Source of the DNA: Neolewinella xylanilytica
GTDB lineage: Bacteria; Bacteroidota; Bacteroidia; Chitinophagales; Saprospiraceae
Length of the DNA: 64,000 nt
Assembly: GCF_002934605.1 (NCBI RefSeq)
Contig: NZ_PTJC01000005.1
Span: 434,001 to 498,000 of the forward strand
Direction of reading: 5' to 3'
Below, piece after piece: positions 58,112-64,000 of this stretch. The translations under genes and the position numbers were made by a program. The notes beneath the pieces were generated by a model. The model had not been told where the DNA came from. It saw only the letters and a program-made list of their open reading frames with translations, and made no database searches. The first letter of the stretch is position 1. Every line of letters begins with the position of its first letter.

Positions 58112-58705
58112 ATGATCGCATACGTAAAAGGCACCCTGGCCCATAAAAACCCCTCCTTCGTGATTGTGGAGGCCGGCGGGATTGGCTATCACATCAACGT
58201 CAGCCTCTATACCTATACCAAGATTGAGGGCGCGGAGCAGGTGACGCTGCTGACGCACTTCCACGTGAAGGAGGATCAGCAGACGCTATTCGGCTTTTAC
58301 GAGGAGCAGGAACGGAACCTGTTCCGGCTGCTGATTTCGGTGAACGGCGTGGGGCCGGCGACGGCGCTGGTGGTGCTTTCCACGATGAACCCCGAGGAGC
58401 TGCGGGCGGCCGTGATCGGGGAAGACGTGGGGACGATCCGCCGGGTAAAGGGGATCGGGCCGAAGACGGCGCAGCGGATCATTTTGGACCTGAAAGACAA
58501 AATGGTCAAGGAAAGTGGCGAATCGCCGACAATGCTTTCCCCCCAAAGCAATACGCTCCGGACCGAGGCGTTATCAGCCCTGGTTAACCTGGGCTTCGCC
58601 CGGCCTTCGGTTCAGCGGGCGCTGAACCGGGTGCTGGCGGCTCACCCCCAAACGGCAACGCCGGAAGATCTGATCAAGCGTTCCCTACGCGAACTTTCTT
58701 CCTGA
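58112..58705 (+). CDS. ruvA: Holliday junction branch migration protein RuvA
   Basis: This 197-residue protein starts MIAYVKGTLAHKNPSFVIVE, an OB-fold domain, followed by helix-hairpin-helix segments LISVNGVGPATALVVLSTM and VKGIGPKTAQRIILDLKDKM that grip junction DNA, and a C-terminal UBA-like domain (EALSALVNLGFARPSVQRAL) that contacts RuvB. RuvA tetramers hold Holliday junctions for RuvB-driven migration. The ruvA-sprA neighbourhood recurs in Bacteroidota. Confidence 0.96.
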   Translation: MIAYVKGTLAHKNPSFVIVEAGGIGYHINVSLYTYTKIEGAEQVTLLTHFHVKEDQQTLFGFYEEQERNLFRLLISVNGVGPATALVVLSTMNPEELRAAVIGEDVGTIRRVKGIGPKTAQRIILDLKDKMVKESGESPTMLSPQSNTLRTEALSALVNLGFARPSVQRALNRVLAAHPQTATPEDLIKRSLRELSS

Positions 58706-58800
58706 TGCAAGCCGATTTTATTCCCGTAACTACCAGCGGGACAACGCTTTAGCTCGCCCATTCTCACTACGTATCGGGGCTTAGGAAGGATTTGCATCGT

Positions 58801-61800
58801 ATGAACAAGATAGTACTATCACTCTGTGTCGCCCTGGTTTCGCTGAGCTTTACCTATGTCCCGTTCAGAACGCCGACGGATGCCATACTAAGCGGTGCCC
58901 CCCCGAATTTTAACATTTCACCGGCGATCGATACCCTTCCGCCGATCCGGGACCGGCAGCGGGATTTCATTACCGACCCGAACGAAAACATTATCGACCT
59001 GAAGGATCCCGCGGCGGTGGAGAAAACCGTGGAGTACGATCCGGCCACGGGACGGTACATCGTTCGCGAGCGGATCGGCGAGATCGATTTCCGCCCGCCC
59101 ACCTACCTCACCTTCGACGAATACTTTGAATACCGGCAGCGGGAAGACCAGCGCCGGTACTTCAACAACCTGGCCGGCGTGGGCAACCCCGACGAATCCG
59201 TCAGCATCGGCGACCCGCTGGCCGACATCGAGATCGACCCCGACCTGATCAATAACCTCTTCGGGGGAATGGAGATCAGCATTCAGCCCCAGGGTAGCGT
59301 GGACCTGAGCTTCGGCCTAAACTACCAGTACCAGGAGAACCCCTTCATCGTCGAGCGCTTCCGCCGGAATACCATTTTCGACTTCGACATGGATATCCAG
59401 ATGAACGTGACGGGGCAGATCGGGGACAAGCTCAAGCTCAACACCAACTACAATACCGGTGCCAACTTCAACTTCGACAACCAGATCAAGCTGGACTACA
59501 ACAGCGAGGCCTTCGGGGAAGACGACATTATCCGCAACATCGAGGCCGGCGACGTAAGCCTGCCGCTGCGGGGAACGCTGATCGAGGGCGCGCAGTCGCT
59601 GTTCGGGCTCAAAACGGAACTGCAGTTCGGTCACCTGCGCCTGACGGCCATTGCCAGTCAGCAACGGTCGCAGCGGGAAAACTTAACCATCCAGGGGGGA
59701 AGCCAACTGGCGACATTCGAAGTGTACGCCGACGAATACGACGAGAACCGCCACTTCTTCCTTAGCCACTACAACCGGGAGGTGTACGAACACGCCCTGG
59801 AGGACCTGCCGCAAATCAATACCCTCTTCCACCTCGAAAACATCGAGGTCTGGATTACCAACGACCGGAACGAGGTGCTGGACGTCCGCGATATCGTCGC
59901 CTTCGCCGACCTCGCCGAGCCGACGCGGCTCACGAACCCCGATGCCGTGGAGCGCTTTCCCACCCCCCGTTACCAAGAGATCTGCGACGGACTGCCCCTC
60001 CCGGAAAACGGGGCCAACGACCTCTATTCCCGACTGGTTTCCCAGGAGCAAACCTTGCGAGATATCGACCGTACGGTTTCCGTACTCCAGTCGGCCCAGT
60101 TCGGATTGGAACAGATCCGCGATTTCGAGAAGGTATCGGCCCGGAAGCTGAGTCCCCGCGAATACACCGTACATCCGGAGCTCGGTTTCATCTCCCTCAA
60201 CATTAACGTCCAGCCCGACCAGGTCGTGGCCGTGTCTTACCGCTACAAGTACAATGGGAACATCTTCAAGGTCGGCGAACTCTCGGTCAACACCGACAAT
60301 ACTAGCTCGGACACCAGCAACTACTCCAACCAGGTACTGATCACCAAGCTGCTTAAATCCTCCACCCAGCGGGTGAGCGAGCCGGCCTGGGACCTGATGA
60401 TGAAGAACGTCTACTCCCTCGGCGCCTACCAGGTGAACCAGGAGGATTTTCAACTGGATATTCAGTACGAGAACCCCGGCCAGGGCTTTCAGCGCTTCCT
60501 TCCCGTAGACGTCGATCTGCCCGGTGGCACCTTTAACCCGATTCCCGGCGTACCCCTGATCCGTGCCCTGAACCTCGACCGCCTCAATACCCAGGGCGAT
60601 CCCCAGCCCGACGGCATCTTTGACTTCGTGCCCGGCATCACCATTAACCCGGCAACCGGCAGGGTGTACTTCCCGGTACTTGAGCCCTTCGGCAGCGATT
60701 TGGGAGACCGGCTACCCGACGACGTCGAAAACCGTTTCGTTTACCAGCAACTCTACGATTCCACCCTATTCCAGGCGCGGGAATTTCCGGAAAAAAACCG
60801 TTTTGCGATCCGAGGCTCGTATAAATCCTCCGTCCAGTCGGAAATCAGCCTGGGTGCTTTCAATATTCCCCCCGGCTCGGTACGGGTCACCGCCGGCGGT
60901 GCCTTGCTGATCGAGGGCCGCGACTACACCGTCGATTACAGCACCGGGCGGGTGCGCATTCTCAACGACGCCATCCTGAGTTCGGGCGTACCGATCAACG
61001 TCAGCTTCGAGGACAATACCATCTTCAGCCTTCAGACCAAGACGATGCTCGGACTCCGGGCCGACTACGAGGTAAACGACAACCTGGCCGTGGGGGCTAC
61101 CTTCCTACAGCTTTTCGAACGGCCCTTCACCCAGAAGGTCAATATCGGTGAGGACCCGATCAACAACCGCATCTACGGCTTCGACGCCACCTTTAACCGC
61201 CCTTCCGGCTGGTTGACGCGTACGCTGGACCAACTGCCGTTCTTCAGCACCAAGGCCCCCTCGAACGTAAGCCTGACGGCGGAAACGGCCATCCTCGACC
61301 CGGGGCACAGCAAGGCCATCAACCTGAGCCGAAACGAGCGGGGCGGCATCGTTTACCTGGACGACTTCGAAGGAACGGCCTCTCCGATCGATCTCATGAC
61401 GCCGGCTCAGAAGTGGTACCTCGCCTCGGTGCCGCAGAACGACGCCCAGAATAATAACCCGCTCTTTCCCGAGGCCGATCAGTTCGGCCTGGTGACCGGC
61501 GCTAACCGGGCGGGGCTCAACTGGTACCGGATCGATCAAAGCGCCCGCGACGGAGCGGCGGAAAACAACGTGTACACCAGTATCGTGCCCCAACAGGAAG
61601 TTTTTCCCTTCTTCGACGCGGGGAGCGGCCGCAACGGCCTCTTCCAGTTTTTTACCTTCGATCTCTCCTTCAACCCCATCGCCCGGGGACCTTACAACTT
61701 CGATACCCCTTCCGGGTACCCGGGGCTGACGGCGGGGGCGTACGGCGATGCCAGCGATCCCTACGATCCGGTGAAACTGCTGGATCCGGCCTCCCGCTGG

Positions 61801-64000
61801 GGGGGCATCATGCGGGAGATGACGACCACGGACTTCCAGTCTTCCAACATTGAATTCGTCGAGTTCTGGATGCTGTCGCCCTTCCTCGATCCGGAAAACG
61901 CCCGCCAGGCCGCGCCGGATGCCGACCGCAAAACCGGAACGCTCTACCTTAACCTGGGCAACGTCAGTGAAGACATCCTGCGGGACAGCCGCAAGTTTTT
62001 TGAAAACGGCCTGCCCACTTCGCTGAACCCCCAGCGCCCGGTGGACGAAACCGTCTGGGGACGCGTCCCCGTCGCCCAGCAAATTACCCAAGGCTTCGAT
62101 AACGAGCCGGCGAGCCGCCGCGCCCAGGACGTGGGGCTGGACGGACTCGACGATACCGGCGAACTGGAGCAGTTCGCGGATTACTTCAGCGCCTTCCAGG
62201 GAGCACCCGCCGTCGTTCGCGAACGCCTTGCCGAAGACGTCAGCAACGACAACTTCTACTACTTCAATAACGGGGAGCGCTATCCGGACGGCGTGGGCCT
62301 GCTCACCCGCTACAAAAGCTGGAACAATACCCAGGGCAACTCGGCTGCCAACGATGACGTAGACAACGATCTGCGCCAGTCGGCCACCAACCTGCCCGAC
62401 GACGAGGATTTGAATCAGGATAACACCCTGAACGAATCGGAAAGCTACTTCCAGTACGAGATCCCCTTCGTTCAGTCTCCCGTCAATCCCCGGGAACTGG
62501 ACGTCGACGCCACCCCCTTCGTCACCGACCGCATCGAGGCCGGTAACGGCCGGATCTGGTACCGCTTCCGGGTTCCGCTGAACACCGACCAAAAGACCGC
62601 CGTAGGCGGTATCCAGGATTTCCGGTCTATTCGGTTCATGCGGATGTTCATGCGCGGTTTCGAGGCACCCACCGTACTGCGCTTCGCGGAGTTCGAGCTG
62701 GTCCGCAACAGCTGGCGGCGGTATAACCGGCCGTTCGAAACGGGGCCGATCATTGGCGGGGAAGACAACACCGAGTTCTTCATCGACGCCGTCAACATCG
62801 AGGAAAACAGTCGGCGCAACCCCTTTAACTACGTGCTTCCCAACGGCATCCGCCGGGAGCAGAGCCTCGGCCTCGTTACCACGCTGCAGAACGAGCAATC
62901 GCTAGCCCTTAAGGTGGAGAATCTGCAGCCCAGCGATAGCCGCGCCGTATTCAAGTATACCGAAACCGACCTGCGCCTCTACGAGGAGCTGAAGATGTTC
63001 GTTCACGCCGAGGCTACCGGTGAGAGCCGCCTCGACCCGCCGCGCGACGGGCAACTCCGGCTTTTCCTGCGGATGGGGTCCGACTTCGAGCAGAATTACT
63101 ACGAATACGAAGTCCCCCTCGCGCTCTCGGATACCGTGGGGCTTCCCAACGTGAATACGAACCGGACGGCCTACGCCGACTCCGTCTGGCTGGCGCAAAA
63201 CGACGTGCGCCTACCCCTCGAACTGCTTACCCAGCTCAAGCTCGAACGGAACAACAGTTCCGTACCGATTGACGCTACCTACGAGCAATCCTTTTCTCCC
63301 GCGGAAGGCATCAATCACACCATTCGCATCAGGGGAAACCCCAATCTCGGTTTCGTCAAGGTTTTCATGATCGGTGTCCGCAACGAGGAGGATCTCGATA
63401 ATGACGGCGTCAGCGCGGAGATATGGGTCAACGAATTACGCCTGGAGGGACTCGACGAACGAGGTGGGGTAGCCGCGATCGCCCGGGCCGACGTACAACT
63501 CGCCGACCTGGGTAACCTGACCGCCGCCGTGAATTACAGCAGTGTCGGGTTTGGTGGCCTGGACAATAGCCTCGTCGACCGCAACCGCTTCAGTACCGCC
63601 GGCTTTGACCTGGCCACGACCCTCAGCTTCGACCGCTTCCTGCCCACCCGGTGGGGCGTTCGGCTACCGGTCTACCTACAGCATAGCCGCCAGGTGAGCA
63701 CGCCGGAGTACGATCCCTACGATTACGACATCAAGCTGGCCGATAAACTCGATGCCGCCGAATCGCCCGTCGCCCGCGACAGCATCCGGGAACAGGCCCA
63801 GGAGATCGATAAGATCACGGCGATCAACCTCAATAACATCGGTATCGCCCCCCTTGCCCGTGACGGCAATCCGAGTCCGCTCGATCCGGGGAATATCTCC
63901 GTCAGCTACGGCTTTACGAAGAGCGAGCACAGCGATCCTTATATCCTCAACGAAACGACCAAGGATCACACCGCCGCCGTCGATTACACCTACAGCCGCG
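58801..64000 (+). CDS. sprA: Type IX secretion outer membrane translocon SprA (3' end outside the window)
   Basis: The frame runs from ATG 58801 past the right edge, at least 1,733 codons; whole SprA proteins are usually well over 2,000. A hydrophobic N-terminus (MNKIVLSLCVALVSLSFTYV) is the likely signal. Early in the protein SVDLSFGLNYQYQENPF, FDFDMDIQMNVTGQIGDKLK and LNTNYNTGANFNFDNQIKLD are SprA hallmarks, and repeated beta-strand stretches follow (for example YTVDYSTGRVRILNDAILSS near residue 705). SprA is the very large beta-barrel through which T9SS substrates, such as the protease at 1719, cross the outer membrane. I checked the reading frame at several points and found it intact. It is co-directional with ruvA after 95 nt. 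Confidence 0.95.
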   Translation, partial: MNKIVLSLCVALVSLSFTYVPFRTPTDAILSGAPPNFNISPAIDTLPPIRDRQRDFITDPNENIIDLKDPAAVEKTVEYDPATGRYIVRERIGEIDFRPPTYLTFDEYFEYRQREDQRRYFNNLAGVGNPDESVSIGDPLADIEIDPDLINNLFGGMEISIQPQGSVDLSFGLNYQYQENPFIVERFRRNTIFDFDMDIQMNVTGQIGDKLKLNTNYNTGANFNFDNQIKLDYNSEAFGEDDIIRNIEAGDVSLPLRGTLIEGAQSLFGLKTELQFGHLRLTAIASQQRSQRENLTIQGGSQLATFEVYADEYDENRHFFLSHYNREVYEHALEDLPQINTLFHLENIEVWITNDRNEVLDVRDIVAFADLAEPTRLTNPDAVERFPTPRYQEICDGLPLPENGANDLYSRLVSQEQTLRDIDRTVSVLQSAQFGLEQIRDFEKVSARKLSPREYTVHPELGFISLNINVQPDQVVAVSYRYKYNGNIFKVGELSVNTDNTSSDTSNYSNQVLITKLLKSSTQRVSEPAWDLMMKNVYSLGAYQVNQEDFQLDIQYENPGQGFQRFLPVDVDLPGGTFNPIPGVPLIRALNLDRLNTQGDPQPDGIFDFVPGITINPATGRVYFPVLEPFGSDLGDRLPDDVENRFVYQQLYDSTLFQAREFPEKNRFAIRGSYKSSVQSEISLGAFNIPPGSVRVTAGGALLIEGRDYTVDYSTGRVRILNDAILSSGVPINVSFEDNTIFSLQTKTMLGLRADYEVNDNLAVGATFLQLFERPFTQKVNIGEDPINNRIYGFDATFNRPSGWLTRTLDQLPFFSTKAPSNVSLTAETAILDPGHSKAINLSRNERGGIVYLDDFEGTASPIDLMTPAQKWYLASVPQNDAQNNNPLFPEADQFGLVTGANRAGLNWYRIDQSARDGAAENNVYTSIVPQQEVFPFFDAGSGRNGLFQFFTFDLSFNPIARGPYNFDTPSGYPGLTAGAYGDASDPYDPVKLLDPASRWGGIMREMTTTDFQSSNIEFVEFWMLSPFLDPENARQAAPDADRKTGTLYLNLGNVSEDILRDSRKFFENGLPTSLNPQRPVDETVWGRVPVAQQITQGFDNEPASRRAQDVGLDGLDDTGELEQFADYFSAFQGAPAVVRERLAEDVSNDNFYYFNNGERYPDGVGLLTRYKSWNNTQGNSAANDDVDNDLRQSATNLPDDEDLNQDNTLNESESYFQYEIPFVQSPVNPRELDVDATPFVTDRIEAGNGRIWYRFRVPLNTDQKTAVGGIQDFRSIRFMRMFMRGFEAPTVLRFAEFELVRNSWRRYNRPFETGPIIGGEDNTEFFIDAVNIEENSRRNPFNYVLPNGIRREQSLGLVTTLQNEQSLALKVENLQPSDSRAVFKYTETDLRLYEELKMFVHAEATGESRLDPPRDGQLRLFLRMGSDFEQNYYEYEVPLALSDTVGLPNVNTNRTAYADSVWLAQNDVRLPLELLTQLKLERNNSSVPIDATYEQSFSPAEGINHTIRIRGNPNLGFVKVFMIGVRNEEDLDNDGVSAEIWVNELRLEGLDERGGVAAIARADVQLADLGNLTAAVNYSSVGFGGLDNSLVDRNRFSTAGFDLATTLSFDRFLPTRWGVRLPVYLQHSRQVSTPEYDPYDYDIKLADKLDAAESPVARDSIREQAQEIDKITAINLNNIGIAPLARDGNPSPLDPGNISVSYGFTKSEHSDPYILNETTKDHTAAVDYTYSR

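Noticed and set aside
61105-62898. 597-codon minus-strand frame opposite sprA
   Set aside because: It is an antisense frame of high-GC DNA; the plus strand encodes clear SprA sequence throughout.

Overview
The window looks like chromosomal DNA from a GC-rich member of the Bacteroidota, probably near Lewinella and the Saprospiria. The phylum rests on several independent signs: a secreted protease with a type IX secretion C-terminal sorting domain, a large sprA gene (type IX translocon) next to ruvA, a Rho factor with a long Arg/Asn/Asp-rich insert, aerotolerance (Bat) genes, and promoters matching the Bacteroidota pattern TTTG - about 20 nt - TAnnTTTG. The genus-level placement is an impression from gene content and GC, not a computed result.

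Layout. 1-7.1 kb: end of truA, dtd, rpmH, a T9SS-sorted serine protease, a PBP4-type DD-peptidase and a lipoprotein methyltransferase. 7.1-16.2 kb: a four-helix-bundle (S23-type) gene between repeat blocks, an RND/MMPL exporter, pdxA, two coupled small lipoproteins, a probable small-RNA gene, an HMG-CoA synthase family gene, an alpha/beta hydrolase and an MFS transporter. 16.2-23.5 kb: pdxH with two unknown genes, then tRNA-Leu - tig - clpP - clpX, an NTF2-like gene and a methyltransferase. 23.8-27.7 kb: a BatD-like / BatA / unknown / BatB aerotolerance cluster. 27.8-32.4 kb: purN, MFS, methylmalonyl-CoA epimerase, small ferredoxin-fold and VOC proteins, proA. 33-38.8 kb: a K+ channel, meaB - lemA - TPM - TPM, a DUF3299-like gene and an M28 lipoprotein. 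38.9-48.5 kb: glyS, a glutamate-cysteine ligase/CBS fusion, prs, a helicase-nuclease and an MBL hydrolase. 48.9-64 kb: rho, serS, a zinc peptidase, frr, comEC, tolC, ruvA and sprA (cut by the window end).

Most coding content is housekeeping: translation (truA, dtd, rpmH, glyS, serS, frr, tRNA-Leu), protein quality control (tig, clpP, clpX), vitamin B6 (pdxA, pdxH), PRPP and purines (prs, purN), proline (proA) and propionyl/methylmalonyl-CoA metabolism (mce, meaB). The protease and SprA link secretion substrate and translocon within one window.

I see no prophage, transposase, CRISPR array or secondary-metabolite cluster. The unusual material lies in the intergenic DNA. Many gaps hold short-period repeats, arrays of short palindromes, a roughly 92-bp tandem element present at two distant loci, and a roughly 20-bp GC-rich motif that recurs at eight places including inside two genes. 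The best candidate for an undescribed element is a free-standing promoter-RNA-terminator unit at about 12.22-12.36 kb.
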